Assembly: GCF_000372405.1 (NCBI RefSeq)
Contig: NZ_AQVC01000005.1
Span: 1-64,000, forward strand
Origin: Porphyromonas somerae DSM 23386
GTDB taxonomy: Bacteria; Bacteroidota; Bacteroidia; Bacteroidales; Porphyromonadaceae
Direction: 5' to 3'
DNA: 64,000 bases
This document shows, in pieces, positions 34,652 through 44,107 of the stretch. The translations under genes and the position numbers were made by a program. Each line of letters opens with the position of its first letter. The stretch's first letter is position 1. A model generated the notes under the pieces. That model did not search any database. It saw only the letters and a list, made by a program, of their open reading frames with translations, and had not been told where the DNA came from.

Positions 34652-35464
34652 ATGGACCACGCAGTACTTATTGCCTTTGGGCTCACCCTCTTTGCAGGCC
34701 TCTCCACCGGAATAGGAAGTGCCATTGCCTTCTTTAGCAAGCGCACCAATACTAGCATGCTCTCCCTCTCGCTAGGGCTCTCGGCAGGAGTGATGATCTA
34801 CATCTCCTTTGTAGAGCTTTATGCCACATCGCTCGCCAATATGGCCGATATCTACGGAAAGTCCATGGGTCACCTTTATGCCCTTCTCAGCTTTTTCGGC
34901 GGTATCCTATTGATTATGGTGATTGACCTACTGGTGCCCGAGAGAGACAACCCACACGAGATAGTAGAGGTAGAGATGATGAATCAACCTCACAAACCCA
35001 CCCCCCTATCTACCTCAGCCCTCGCACGTACTGGTCTGATTTCGGCTGTGGTCATTGCCATTCACAACTTCCCCGAGGGAATGGTCACCTTCCTCACCGC
35101 CCTCGAAGAGCCAACCCTAGGGCTACCGATTGCTATTGCCATTGCGATCCACAATATCCCAGAGGGCATCTCAGTCTCAGTACCTATCTACTACGCCACT
35201 GGCAATCGTGCCAAAGCCTTTTGGATTTCTTTCTCAAGTGGGTTGGCAGAGCCATTGGGTGCCCTCATTGGCTATTTATTACTTCGGCCCTACCTCACCC
35301 CAAGCCTCTTTGGCGTACTCAATGCGATGATTGCCGGCATTATGGTCTACATCTCCCTCGATGAGCTCCTTCCCGCAGCCGAGAAGTACGGCAAGCACCA
35401 CTTCGCCATCATCGGTGTGATCGCCGGCATGCTCATCATGGCGCTCACCCTCGTAATCCTATAA
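34652..35464 (+). CDS. zupT: Zinc transporter ZupT (ZIP family)
   Basis: A 270-residue ZIP-family inner-membrane importer of Zn2+ and other divalent metals with about eight membrane helices. The metal path motifs HNFPEGM (helix 4) and HNIPEGI (helix 5) are both present. The loop between helices 3 and 4 (residues about 90-120) is short and acidic/His-poor. It runs 6 nt after murF and is probably co-transcribed. Confidence 0.93.
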   Translation: MDHAVLIAFGLTLFAGLSTGIGSAIAFFSKRTNTSMLSLSLGLSAGVMIYISFVELYATSLANMADIYGKSMGHLYALLSFFGGILLIMVIDLLVPERDNPHEIVEVEMMNQPHKPTPLSTSALARTGLISAVVIAIHNFPEGMVTFLTALEEPTLGLPIAIAIAIHNIPEGISVSVPIYYATGNRAKAFWISFSSGLAEPLGALIGYLLLRPYLTPSLFGVLNAMIAGIMVYISLDELLPAAEKYGKHHFAIIGVIAGMLIMALTLVIL

Positions 35465-35539
35465 CACACCAATGGGCTTTCACCTTCAATTGATTTATTT
35501 GTTGTAAGTTTGTAGTCAGAAAAAACCAATAATACTATT

Positions 35540-36598
35540 ATGACTATCAAGACCACAACCCCTTCCAGTAATGGGATCAAGGTGCTACTTATCTATACAG
35601 GTGGCACAATAGGTATGCTAGAAAACCCCATCACAAAGGGTTTGGAAGTATGCGACTTTGCCTATGTGGCAGAGCATGTGCAGGAGATCAGTCAGCTCCC
35701 CTTCGGTATTGATACCCTCACCTTTGAGCCACCCTGTGACTCTAGCGATGCGGGTACAGACCTATGGGTGCAGATTGCTGAGATGGTGACCAAGTACTAC
35801 GATGCGTACGATGGATTTGTAGTACTTCACGGTACCGATACCATGGCTTATACCGCCTCTGGGCTCAGCTTTATGTTCGAAAACCTTGGCAAACCAATTA
35901 TCCTAACCGGTTCTCAAGTGCCGATTGGCAAGCTTCGGACCGATGGCAAGGAAAATCTACTCACCGCCCTTGAGGTGGCAGCGAGCAAGGATAGTGAGGG
36001 TAGGGCGGCAGTCAATGAGGTGTGTATCCTCTTCAATAACAACCTTATCCGTGGCAATAGAGCTACCAAGGTGAGTGCTGACCAATTCAATGCTTTCCAA
36101 TCGCCCAACTACCACAATCTTGCGGAGATAGGGATTGAGATCGACTTCAATCAGCACTCAATGCTACCACATCCCACTGGTCCACTGACTACCCACACTA
36201 AGTTGGATACCAATGTGCTCCTCCTCAAGCTATTCCCTGGCCTATCACCCGAGGTGATTGATGCTTGCTTCAATGCCCCTGGTCTGCGTGGAATAGTGCT
36301 AGAGACCTTTGGCAGTGGCAATGCCCCCTCCAATGAGCGCTTTATGAAAGTGGTGAGAGAGGGGGTGGCACGTGACATCGTCATCGTTAACGTCACCCAA
36401 TGCCCTCAGGGCAAAGTTCAGATGAAGCGATACGAGACGGGGCGGACACTCCTCAGTGCCGGCGTGCTCAGTGGCTATGATATGACCGCTGAGGCAGCGG
36501 TAGCTAAGCTGATGTATCTCCTTGGACTGCTGGAGGATAGCGAGCAGGTGAAGCACTATATGGGCGTCAACCTCAGAGGCGAATTTTCGCCTTTCTGA
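35540..36598 (+). CDS. ansA: Type I L-asparaginase
   Basis: A 352-residue cytoplasmic asparaginase hydrolysing L-Asn to L-Asp and ammonia, useful for an amino-acid-fermenting anaerobe. Active-site motifs: LIYTGGTIGM (first catalytic Thr near residue 17) and VVLHGTDTMAYTASGL (second Thr and Asp), plus ILTGSQVP. Length fits AnsA type I. A TAAGTTTG -7-like box lies at 35505-35512, without a clear -33 element. The MBL hydrolase begins 3 nt downstream. Confidence 0.93.
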   Translation: MTIKTTTPSSNGIKVLLIYTGGTIGMLENPITKGLEVCDFAYVAEHVQEISQLPFGIDTLTFEPPCDSSDAGTDLWVQIAEMVTKYYDAYDGFVVLHGTDTMAYTASGLSFMFENLGKPIILTGSQVPIGKLRTDGKENLLTALEVAASKDSEGRAAVNEVCILFNNNLIRGNRATKVSADQFNAFQSPNYHNLAEIGIEIDFNQHSMLPHPTGPLTTHTKLDTNVLLLKLFPGLSPEVIDACFNAPGLRGIVLETFGSGNAPSNERFMKVVREGVARDIVIVNVTQCPQGKVQMKRYETGRTLLSAGVLSGYDMTAEAAVAKLMYLLGLLEDSEQVKHYMGVNLRGEFSPF

Positions 36599-36601
36599 TG
36601 C

Positions 36602-37450
36602 ATGGAGCTGTCTGAAGAGATACTAGGCCCGCTATTTCGTCAAGGCAATGGTGAGCCAGCCCTCACCTTTGTGAGCCTCAGCAGTGGAAGCTGTGGCAAT
36701 TGTGGGCTCCTCACCTATGGCGAGCAGACCATTGTCCTAGATGCGGGAATCGGTATCCGTAAGTTTCAAAAGCACCTTGAGCAGTTGGCGATCAATCCCA
36801 AGCAGATTGTGGGGATATTCATCACCCACGACCACAACGACCATACCCGAGCAGCCGCACGATTGGCACATAAGTTCCAATGGCCCATCTACGCTAGTCC
36901 TGCCGTGGTGCGCTCCCTTTTATATCACCGTATGGCGAGCGCCGAACTATCGGCCTATATGAAGCGCATAGAGGTGGGCGGAGAGGTGGCTCTTGGTAAC
37001 CTACGTATTCGAAGCTTTGAGGTGCCACACGACGCCACAGAGAATGTAGGCTATGCCATAGATACCCCGGTAGGTCGGTTTACCTTTGTCACCGATATAG
37101 GACAGGTGACCCCGACGGTGGTGGCCGAGGTAGCTGCTGCCGACTTCCTCGTTTTTGAGAGCAATTACGATCGTGAGATGCTCCAGAATGGCAGCTACTC
37201 CTTTCATCTCAAAGAGCGGATCACTAGTGGAATAGGGCACCTCAGCAATCACGAGTCGGCAAAGATGCTCTCCGAGCATATCAGCGACCGCCTCCGCTTC
37301 CTAGCCCTCTGCCACCTCAGTGGCGAAAATAATACTCCCGAACTCGCCCTCACTACCCACCTCAATGCCCTCCAGCACCGAGAGCTTACAGACCTACAGG
37401 TAGTTGTACTCAAACGTGGCGAGTGCTCCCCCATCTACCACCTCCGCTAA
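36602..37450 (+). CDS. MBL-fold metallohydrolase (YycJ/WalJ-like)
   Basis: A 282-residue metallo-beta-lactamase fold protein. The metal motif THDHNDH lies near residue 80, with further ligands in VPHDAT and FVTDIG. The N-terminal FVSLSSGSCGNCGLL is typical of the YycJ/WalJ group, thought to be a DNA-processing exonuclease. It is encoded 3 nt after ansA. Confidence 0.85.
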   Translation: MELSEEILGPLFRQGNGEPALTFVSLSSGSCGNCGLLTYGEQTIVLDAGIGIRKFQKHLEQLAINPKQIVGIFITHDHNDHTRAAARLAHKFQWPIYASPAVVRSLLYHRMASAELSAYMKRIEVGGEVALGNLRIRSFEVPHDATENVGYAIDTPVGRFTFVTDIGQVTPTVVAEVAAADFLVFESNYDREMLQNGSYSFHLKERITSGIGHLSNHESAKMLSEHISDRLRFLALCHLSGENNTPELALTTHLNALQHRELTDLQVVVLKRGECSPIYHLR

Positions 37451-37581
37451 GCCAGTATTGGGTTTACATCTATTCGTCCTTGTGTGATAGTCTCTATTAC
37501 ACGAAATCTACTGCCCCTTAAAATCCTTTTCTGACTAATTTATAACTTGCTGATTTACAGTATCCTATATAGACAGAAAAT

Positions 37582-37659
37582 GAGATGCAACTAAGCAATC
37601 GGTTAGTTGCAACAAAGCAAATGCTTAGTTGCAACTCGTCATTTGCTTAGTTGCATCTC
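37582..37659. repeat. 78-bp four-unit element, copy 3
   Basis: Two direct units (GAGATGCAACTAAGCAA, TAGTTGCAACAAAGCAA) and two inverted units (TGCTTAGTTGCAACTC, TTTGCTTAGTTGCATCTC), so the whole copy can fold on itself; followed by ACTTTTT. It lies 130 bp downstream of the MBL gene. 37660-37874 holds no gene and probably includes the leader of the CRISPR array. Confidence 0.85.
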
Positions 37660-37874
37660 AACTTTTTCTCTACTCTACCAACAATTGAAATGGGGTATAA
37701 TTCTACTTTTATAGACCGTTAAAAATTGGTGATGGACAATTCAAAATTAACCTATTGCATCATTCAAAAATAGTTGGTAACTTTGCACATCAATTTGAGA
37801 GACCCCTTTTTACCCACTTTTTAGGGGGTTCAAAAAGATAAGTCACTCAAATAGATAGAGTTAAGAGAGGTGCT

Positions 37875-38131
37875 GTCGCAGACCATATTCCATTAAAACA
37901 AGGATTAAGACTTTATAAACGTATCCTGACCGCCTACCAATAGGGGTCGCAGACCATATTCCACTAGAACAAGGATTAAGACGTTACCTTGCTTGTGTCA
38001 AAGCTAGACAAGTCTAAACGGTCGCAGACCATATTCCATTAGAACAAGGATTAGGACACAGTGAACCCTGCTGGATTTTTTCTCGAGATTTCGTTTCAGA
38101 GTATATATTCCATTAAAACAAGGGTTAAGAC
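37875..38131 (+). CRISPR. Orphan CRISPR array, four repeats
   Basis: 37-nt repeats begin GTCGCAGACCATATTCC and end AACAAGGATTAAGAC, at 37875-37911, 37946-37982, 38021-38057 and a degenerate one at 38095-38131. Spacers are 34, 38 and 37 nt. The 3' end ATTAAGAC looks like the 8-nt crRNA 5' handle of type I or III systems, and the degenerate repeat is last, so transcription is probably left to right with the leader before 37875. No cas genes other than the unrelated II-C set are in the window, so processing enzymes must be encoded elsewhere or be lost. Confidence 0.9.
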
Positions 38132-38133
38132 AG

Positions 38134-38172
38134 TGCACACGCAAAGCTATCACAAATGACTTTGCGTGTGCA
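38134..38172. other. 13-bp hairpin directly after the last CRISPR repeat
   Basis: TGCACACGCAAAG (38134-38146) and CTTTGCGTGTGCA (38160-38172) form a perfect stem with a 13-nt loop, 3 nt after the terminal repeat. No T-run follows. Confidence 0.75.
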
Positions 38173-38314
38173 TAGTCAACAGCGTCTGTAGGAGGTACAG
38201 AATGGTTGAGATGCAAGGGCTAAGGATGCGGAGTGGGTGGATGCTGGACAGCAGGCCCTCATCTGGGTGAAGGAGTTGTGCTCAGGTACGTGACAGATGA
38301 GGGACAATGATAGT

Positions 38315-38352
38315 AACGTTGCAGTGAGCGAATCTGCAACGTTGCCCTTTTT
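38315..38352 (+). terminator. Hairpin with T-run in the intergenic region
   Basis: AACGTTGCAG and CTGCAACGTT form a perfect 10-bp stem with a 9-nt loop, followed by GCCC and TTTTT. It could end transcription of the CRISPR array. The stretch 38190-38310 before it has weak similarity to the MITE-like element (GTTGAGATGCAAGG, GTACGTGAC). Confidence 0.6.
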
Positions 38353-38449
38353 GGGGGACTCTCTATCTAGCTATTTCTTTATCTCCCGTTTCATTGTCTT
38401 AAATGTTAATATAACCTTGATGGCAAATTATTTATAGGTACTGCCAGGG

Positions 38450-38790
38450 ATTACGCATTAGAAGAGACAGTTGTACGAATGATGAAATACAATCTGTAGA
38501 GGATAATGGCGTAAGGACCTCGGCAGAGGTCCCTCTTAAATAGGCACAGGTCGAAGGGGCGTTAGCCCCGAACGACCTGTGTGTAAGAGCATATTCACCA
38601 CCTCCTTGACCCCGGCTGAGGGGTCAGACCTCTAGATTGGATTGTCCGACCCCTCAGCCGGGGTCGTAAGGGTATTTTACACCATCTATACACAGGTCTT
38701 CGGCACTGCGTGCCTTGACCTGTGCCTATTTAGCACGGACCTCTCCGAGGTCCTTACTCATAGAACCCCGCTAAAATCATACGGCGTGAG
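38450..38790. repeat. Uninterrupted copy of the dispersed multi-hairpin repeat
   Basis: It begins GATTACGCATTAGAAGAGAC and contains in order the palindromes GACCTCGGCAGAGGTC, CAGGTCG..CGACCTG, GACCCCGGCTGAGGGGTC facing GACCCCTCAGCCGGGGTC, ACAGGTC..GACCTGT and GGACCTCTCCGAGGTCC. Its left 234 bp matches 7481-7717 and its right part matches 11218-11310; here the two halves meet at a single ATCTAT (38684-38689). No coding capacity. With the CRISPR array it accounts for most of 37451-38902. Confidence 0.8.
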
Positions 38791-38902
38791 CTTTCTATCA
38801 CGTCCTCCCCTGGCTTGTGGCACACGTGTGAATAGGGCTTCTTAGATTTTTTGTACCTTTGTGATTGTAGGTAATACAATTTTTGATGATGTGATGTAAG
38901 CT

Positions 38903-40759
38903 ATGAGACTTCCCGACCCTTTTTTACCGATTGTAGATGTTCCTAGGGCGTATGCTAAGAAGTATGCCAAGGAGACTTGTCTCTTAACCCGTAACCCACT
39001 CTCTGGGAGTTGGGAGGAGATGACGTGGGCTCAGTTTGGGAGCATTGTGCAGAGGATAGCGGTGTCGATGCTTCACAATGGTGTGGAGCGTGGCGACCGT
39101 ATTGCTATCTTTTCGGAGAATTCCGAGCTATTTCTAGCCACCTATCTTGCCTCCTTTGAGGTGGGGAGCATTGCGATCCCTTTTTATGCCTCTAGTTCTG
39201 CCACCCAAGTGCGTATGATGCTGGAGCATAGTGAGACGCACCTTCTCTTTGTGGGCGAGCAGGATCAGTATCTTGCTGCTATTGAGGCGATATCAGGGAT
39301 GGAGCAAAAGGTACAATTGGTACTCTTTGATCGTGCGATTGAACGAATAGGGGAGGATAAGGAGTCGCTATATATTGAGGACTTCCTACGCATCGCTGAG
39401 GGTAGAGGGTTGGAGGTAGAGCTGGAGAAGCGTCGGGAGCTGTGGGACCTTGATGATACGGCACTTATCCTCTATACGAGTGGTACCAGTGGGGTGCCTA
39501 AGGGGGTGCAGATCAGTTTCCGCAGTGTTCAGTGGGCGATCACACAGCACAGCAAGGAGATTGAGGAGATTAAGCCAGGCAATGTCAGTATGAACTTCTT
39601 GCCCATGACTCATATCTTCGAAGCGATGTGGTGCTGCCTTTGCCTCTCCATGCGGGTGAAGATAGCCATTAATCGCAATCCAAAGAAGATTCTAGATAGT
39701 TTGGCTGAGGTGCGTCCGCACTATATGTGCAATGTACCCCGCTTTTGGGAGAAAGTTTATGTGGGTGTCTATGAAAAGATGCAGAGCTTCCCTCCACTGC
39801 TCAAGAAGATTGCCGATGAGTCACTCAGGGTAAGTCGGAAGTACCACTTTGAGTATCGGGCAAAGGGGAGGAAGCCACCTTTCTGGCTCAAGTTACAATA
39901 TGGCTTTTACTCTATGATTCTATTGAATAGGGTGAAGAAAAAGGTGGGGGTAGAGCGAGGGCTCGTTTTCCCTACTGCTGGTGCTGCTTTAGCCGATAAG
40001 GTACAAGCCTTCTTGCTCAGCATCGGGGTGCCGATTGTCTATGGTTATGGTCTTACTGAGACGACTGCCACGGTCACTTATTGCCACATGGATGGCTTTG
40101 AATTTGGCTCTATTGGTCGCCCGCTAGGTGGTGTTGAGGTGAAGATTGATGAGCAAGCCGGCGGAGAGATACTAGTCAAGGGAGATACCGTCACCAAGGG
40201 TTACTATAAGGCTCCAGAAGCGAATGCTGAGGCGTTTACTAGTGATGGCTGGTTCCGTACGGGCGACCTCGGCTCTATGGACTCTGAGGGGAATCTCTTC
40301 TTTAAGGAGCGGGCTAAGGATCTCTTTAAGACGGCGAATGGAAAGTATATTGCCCCTAACGTGATTGAAAACCTACTCACTTCTGATGCCTTTATTGAGC
40401 AGGCGGTAGTGATTGCCGATGGTCGTAGCTTTGTGAGTGCCTTGATCTACCCATCGTGGTCGTTAGTGATTGAGGAGCTCAAGAAGAGAGGGGTGGAGAA
40501 TATCCCAGAGAAGCTTGAAGTACTTTCAAAGCTCCCTGAGGTGTACTCGCTATTGGAGGAGCGGATTGATCTTCAACTCGCGGAGCTGGCTTCGTTTGAG
40601 AAGGTCAAGAAGTTTTACCTCCTTACAGAGCCGATGTCAATAGACAATGGCATGCTCACGAATAGTTTGAAGACCAAGAGATTAGTAGTGGAGAAGTATT
40701 ATGAGGAGGCGATTCGTGACCTCTACTCATATCATCAGTTGCCCGACCTTACGAAGTGA
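38903..40759 (+). CDS. Long-chain fatty acid--CoA ligase
   Basis: A 618-residue AMP-forming acyl-CoA synthetase that activates fatty acids through an acyl-adenylate. Motifs: LILYTSGTSGVPKGVQ (P-loop, near 190), MTHIFEAMWC, VYGYGLTETTATVTY (A5), DGWFRTGDLG (A7) and KTANGKYIAPNVIE (A10 Lys). Full length. First gene of a densely packed plus-strand run. A TACCTTTG -7-like box is at 38854-38861, with no clear -33 box. Confidence 0.92.
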   Translation: MRLPDPFLPIVDVPRAYAKKYAKETCLLTRNPLSGSWEEMTWAQFGSIVQRIAVSMLHNGVERGDRIAIFSENSELFLATYLASFEVGSIAIPFYASSSATQVRMMLEHSETHLLFVGEQDQYLAAIEAISGMEQKVQLVLFDRAIERIGEDKESLYIEDFLRIAEGRGLEVELEKRRELWDLDDTALILYTSGTSGVPKGVQISFRSVQWAITQHSKEIEEIKPGNVSMNFLPMTHIFEAMWCCLCLSMRVKIAINRNPKKILDSLAEVRPHYMCNVPRFWEKVYVGVYEKMQSFPPLLKKIADESLRVSRKYHFEYRAKGRKPPFWLKLQYGFYSMILLNRVKKKVGVERGLVFPTAGAALADKVQAFLLSIGVPIVYGYGLTETTATVTYCHMDGFEFGSIGRPLGGVEVKIDEQAGGEILVKGDTVTKGYYKAPEANAEAFTSDGWFRTGDLGSMDSEGNLFFKERAKDLFKTANGKYIAPNVIENLLTSDAFIEQAVVIADGRSFVSALIYPSWSLVIEELKKRGVENIPEKLEVLSKLPEVYSLLEERIDLQLAELASFEKVKKFYLLTEPMSIDNGMLTNSLKTKRLVVEKYYEEAIRDLYSYHQLPDLTK

Positions 40760-41298
40760 TGAGGAAGCTGAGGATAGAGGAGATGGGGCGTATCAGCCCT
40801 CAGGAGTATGCCAAGGCTGGGAAGCGACCGATTGTGGTGGTACTGGATAATATCCGAAGTATGCACAACGTGGGGGCTATCTTTCGCACGGCGGATGCTC
40901 TAAGGCTAGAGGGACTTTATCTCTGTGGTATTACGGGTCAACCACCTCACTCTGAGATACATAAGAGTGCTCTCGGGGCTGAGGAGGTGGTCGATTGGTG
41001 GCACTTTGATCGGACGCAGGAGGCAATTAAGCTCCTAAGAGATAAGGGCTATACTATTTGGTCGCTTGAGCAGGCGGAAGGCTCGGTGAAGTTGCCCAAG
41101 CTCAAGGAACATCTAGGCAAGAGCCAACCGATTGCCATTGTGCTAGGCAATGAGGTGGATGGCGTGGACCAAGAGGTGATTGACCTCTCGGATGGAGTGG
41201 TGGAGATAGAGCAATATGGCACCAAGCACTCGATGAACGTCAGTGTCGCCGGGGGGATTGTGATGTGGTATCTAAGTGAATTGAGGGAGATAGAGTAA
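40759..41298 (+). CDS. TrmH-family (SpoU) RNA methyltransferase
   Basis: A SPOUT-class 2'-O-ribose methyltransferase of about 179 residues. The three SpoU motifs are present: DNIRSMHNVGAIFRTAD (I), IVLGNEVDGV (II) and the knot strand SMNVSVAGGIVMWY (III). The target (tRNA or rRNA) is not decidable. The ATG overlaps the preceding TGA stop (TGATG); a GTG one codon earlier is less likely. Confidence 0.9.
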   Translation: MRKLRIEEMGRISPQEYAKAGKRPIVVVLDNIRSMHNVGAIFRTADALRLEGLYLCGITGQPPHSEIHKSALGAEEVVDWWHFDRTQEAIKLLRDKGYTIWSLEQAEGSVKLPKLKEHLGKSQPIAIVLGNEVDGVDQEVIDLSDGVVEIEQYGTKHSMNVSVAGGIVMWYLSELREIE

Positions 41299-42009
41299 AT
41301 GACCATGAAGGAGCTATCGGTAGTAGTGGTGGCAGGTGGCAGTGGCAGAAGAATGGGTACGGAGCTACCTAAGCAATATCTGATGCTCAAGGATCACCCG
41401 ATCATTATCTGGACGCTCCTCAATATCTTTGAGGCGACTCAGGGCTGGGTGGATAGCGAATTGATTTTGGTACGACCCAGCGGTGACCAGGCTTATGTGG
41501 AGGAGCTACTCCGTAGTTACCTTCCGAGTTCTATACAGGTTAAGATCACCGATGGGGGTAAGGAACGTGCCGATAGTGTTCAGAATGGTTTGGCACTCGC
41601 CACTGGGCGGTATGTGATGATTCACGATGGGGTACGTCCGTTTGTCACGCGTGCAATGTTGCAACGCCTTTGGAGCGCTCGGCAATCTAGGGCGGTGATT
41701 CCTGCCATTCTCCCGACCGACTCTATCCGTTTGGTGCAACACGATGGGGCAAATCAGGCCATAGACCGAAGTACCATCCGACTAGTACAGACACCTCAAC
41801 TATTTGATAGAGAGGTTATTGTGAAGTCCTACCAAGCCTTTAATGAACAGCCTGACCCTACTTGTACCGATGATGCAAGCATTGTGGAGAAGTATGGTGG
41901 ACTGAATACGACGATAGTAGAGGGGGAGGAACAGAATATCAAACTCACCACACCTAAGGATAGGGTGTTGGCGGAGTGGATTATGGAGGAGAGAGTCAGC
42001 AATGAATGA
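41299..42009 (+). CDS. ispD: 2-C-methyl-D-erythritol 4-phosphate cytidylyltransferase
   Basis: A 236-residue IspD, which makes CDP-methylerythritol in the non-mevalonate isoprenoid pathway. Signature VVVAGGSGRRMGTELPKQYL near the N-terminus (CTP binding), HDGVRPFVT, and the C-terminal NIKLTTPKD. It starts right after the preceding TAA; its last 8 bases overlap recG. Confidence 0.95.
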   Translation: MTMKELSVVVVAGGSGRRMGTELPKQYLMLKDHPIIIWTLLNIFEATQGWVDSELILVRPSGDQAYVEELLRSYLPSSIQVKITDGGKERADSVQNGLALATGRYVMIHDGVRPFVTRAMLQRLWSARQSRAVIPAILPTDSIRLVQHDGANQAIDRSTIRLVQTPQLFDREVIVKSYQAFNEQPDPTCTDDASIVEKYGGLNTTIVEGEEQNIKLTTPKDRVLAEWIMEERVSNE

Positions 42010-44107
42010 TATCCTGAAGCGTGATGTGACCTTTCTAAGAGGAGTGGGGGAGCGAAAAGCTGCCACCCTAAAGAAGGAATTGGAAGTGGAGACGTGGGGG
42101 GACCTGCTCTACTACTTCCCTTATCGCCACGTGGATAGGACACGCATCTATACCACCAATGAACTGATTGATGGGATGCCTTATGTGCAACTGCAAGGGG
42201 AGATCATCGGTTTTGTGGAGGAGGGAAGAGGTGCTAAGAAGCGTTTGAAGGCTTACTTCAAGGATGCTGTTGGGGTCATTGAACTGGTTTGGTTTAATGG
42301 AGCGAGTTATATCCTTAGGTCGCTTAAGGTCAATACGCCCTATACGATTTTTGGAAAGCCCAATAAGTTTGGCGATACCTTTAGCATACCGCACCCTGAG
42401 GTGGAGCCTGCAAAGGGACCATTGAGCTCGGTGGGGAAGCTCTACCCGATGTACTCTGCTACGGAGCGTATGAAGCGCTCTGGTCTCAATTCGAGGAACA
42501 TCAGTGAGCTACAGAAGTATATCCTGATGGAGGTGCATGGGAAGTTGGAGGAGACGTTGCCACAATATATTGTGGAGGGGTACCAGATGCTCTCTATAGA
42601 GGAGGCGCTGAGTATGATTCATTTCCCCACTTCTCCCCGTATGCTTCAGCGAGCGCAGGCACGACTCAAGATGGAGGAGCTCTTTTATCTTACGCTGAGG
42701 ATGCAGTATCTGCACCGTGAACGTAAGGAGGAGACGGTTGGACTGGTGGTGACTCCTAAGGACGATGGTCATTTGACGAAATTTAAGAGGGAAGGACTGA
42801 AGTTCCAACTGACAGGTGCTCAAGAGCGGGTGGTAGGAGAACTTCTAGCTGATATGGCGTCGGGCCAGCAGATGAATCGCCTGGTGCAAGGGGATGTGGG
42901 AAGTGGTAAGACGGTGGTCGCTCTTCTCTCAATGTTGGCCACGATGGATAGTGGCTATCAAGTTTGTATGATGGCGCCGACGGAGATCCTAGCACAGCAG
43001 CACTTTAAGTCGATCTCCAATATGCTGGCGTCGCAAAAGGATATTAGGGTGGCACTGCTGACGGGTTCAATGAAGCAGAAGGAGCGGAAGCCTCTGCTAG
43101 AAGCCCTTGCCAATGGGGAGATAGATATCCTTGTGGGCACTCATATTTTGACTCAGGAGTATGTACAATTTCATAACCTTGGTCTTGCAGTCATTGATGA
43201 GCAGCATCGCTTTGGGGTTTATCAGAGGAGTGTTCTTTGGGAGAAGAGTCGACACCTGAATCCGCATATCTTGATTATGTCGGCGACACCGATCCCTCGT
43301 ACCTTGGCGATGACGCTCTATGGCGATTTGGATGTCTCTATTATTGATGAGTTACCGCCCGGGCGTACGCCGATTATTACGAAGCACGCTTATACGCATC
43401 AGATGGCAGACGTCAATCAATTTATCTTCCAGCAACTCTCGGAGGGGCGACAATGTTATATTGTCTTCCCATTGATTGAGGAGAGTGAGAAGGTGGATTT
43501 GATGAGTCTGGAGGAGGGATATGAGCAGTTTAAGCACGCCTTTCCGGCACATAAGGTAGGAATGGTTCACGGCAAACTAAAGCCAGAGGTGAAGGAGGAG
43601 GAGATGCGGAAGTTTGCTAGCGGGGAGACAAATATCTTGGTCGCTACAACGGTAATTGAGGTGGGGGTGGATGTACCGAATGCTACGGTGATGGTGATAA
43701 CGAGTGCGGAGCGGTTTGGGCTTTCTCAGCTCCATCAGCTACGAGGTCGTGTGGGGCGAGGAAGCCATCAGAGCTATTGTATCTTGGTAAGTGGTGACTC
43801 GATTGGGGAAACATCGTTGCAGCGGATTCAGATTATGTGCCAGAGTACGGACGGCTTTTACTTGGCGGAGCAGGACTTAAAAATCAGGGGACATGGTGAT
43901 ATGGAGGGGACACGCCAGAGTGGGGTAGGGCTCGACTTACGTATCGCGGATCTGTCGGAGGACGGTAGGTATGTGCAGTTTTGTAGCAACTTGGTCGGAC
44001 ATATCCTTAAGGAGGATCCGGAGCTTCGGTTGGATAAAAACCGCCTGCTAAGGCTGCGTTTGGATAAGATGCTAGTGAATGAAAAGGATTGGGGATTGAT
44101 TAGCTAA
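42002..44107 (+). CDS. recG: ATP-dependent DNA helicase RecG
   Basis: A 701-residue branch-migration helicase for stalled forks and recombination intermediates. N-terminal wedge with an OB fold (VQLQGEIIGFVEEG), Walker A QGDVGSGKTVVALL, DEQHRFG (DExH), SATPIPRTLAMT, and the C-terminal TRG region (LRGRVGRGSHQSYC, LKIRGHGDMEGTRQSG). Normal length. It overlaps ispD and its TAA overlaps the mnmG ATG. Confidence 0.96.
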   Translation: MNDILKRDVTFLRGVGERKAATLKKELEVETWGDLLYYFPYRHVDRTRIYTTNELIDGMPYVQLQGEIIGFVEEGRGAKKRLKAYFKDAVGVIELVWFNGASYILRSLKVNTPYTIFGKPNKFGDTFSIPHPEVEPAKGPLSSVGKLYPMYSATERMKRSGLNSRNISELQKYILMEVHGKLEETLPQYIVEGYQMLSIEEALSMIHFPTSPRMLQRAQARLKMEELFYLTLRMQYLHRERKEETVGLVVTPKDDGHLTKFKREGLKFQLTGAQERVVGELLADMASGQQMNRLVQGDVGSGKTVVALLSMLATMDSGYQVCMMAPTEILAQQHFKSISNMLASQKDIRVALLTGSMKQKERKPLLEALANGEIDILVGTHILTQEYVQFHNLGLAVIDEQHRFGVYQRSVLWEKSRHLNPHILIMSATPIPRTLAMTLYGDLDVSIIDELPPGRTPIITKHAYTHQMADVNQFIFQQLSEGRQCYIVFPLIEESEKVDLMSLEEGYEQFKHAFPAHKVGMVHGKLKPEVKEEEMRKFASGETNILVATTVIEVGVDVPNATVMVITSAERFGLSQLHQLRGRVGRGSHQSYCILVSGDSIGETSLQRIQIMCQSTDGFYLAEQDLKIRGHGDMEGTRQSGVGLDLRIADLSEDGRYVQFCSNLVGHILKEDPELRLDKNRLLRLRLDKMLVNEKDWGLIS

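Noticed and set aside
38004-38216. Minus-strand 70-codon frame containing LNPCFNGIY and VLILVLMEYGLRPF
   Set aside because: It is a translation of the CRISPR repeats, a well-known spurious peptide, and not a gene.
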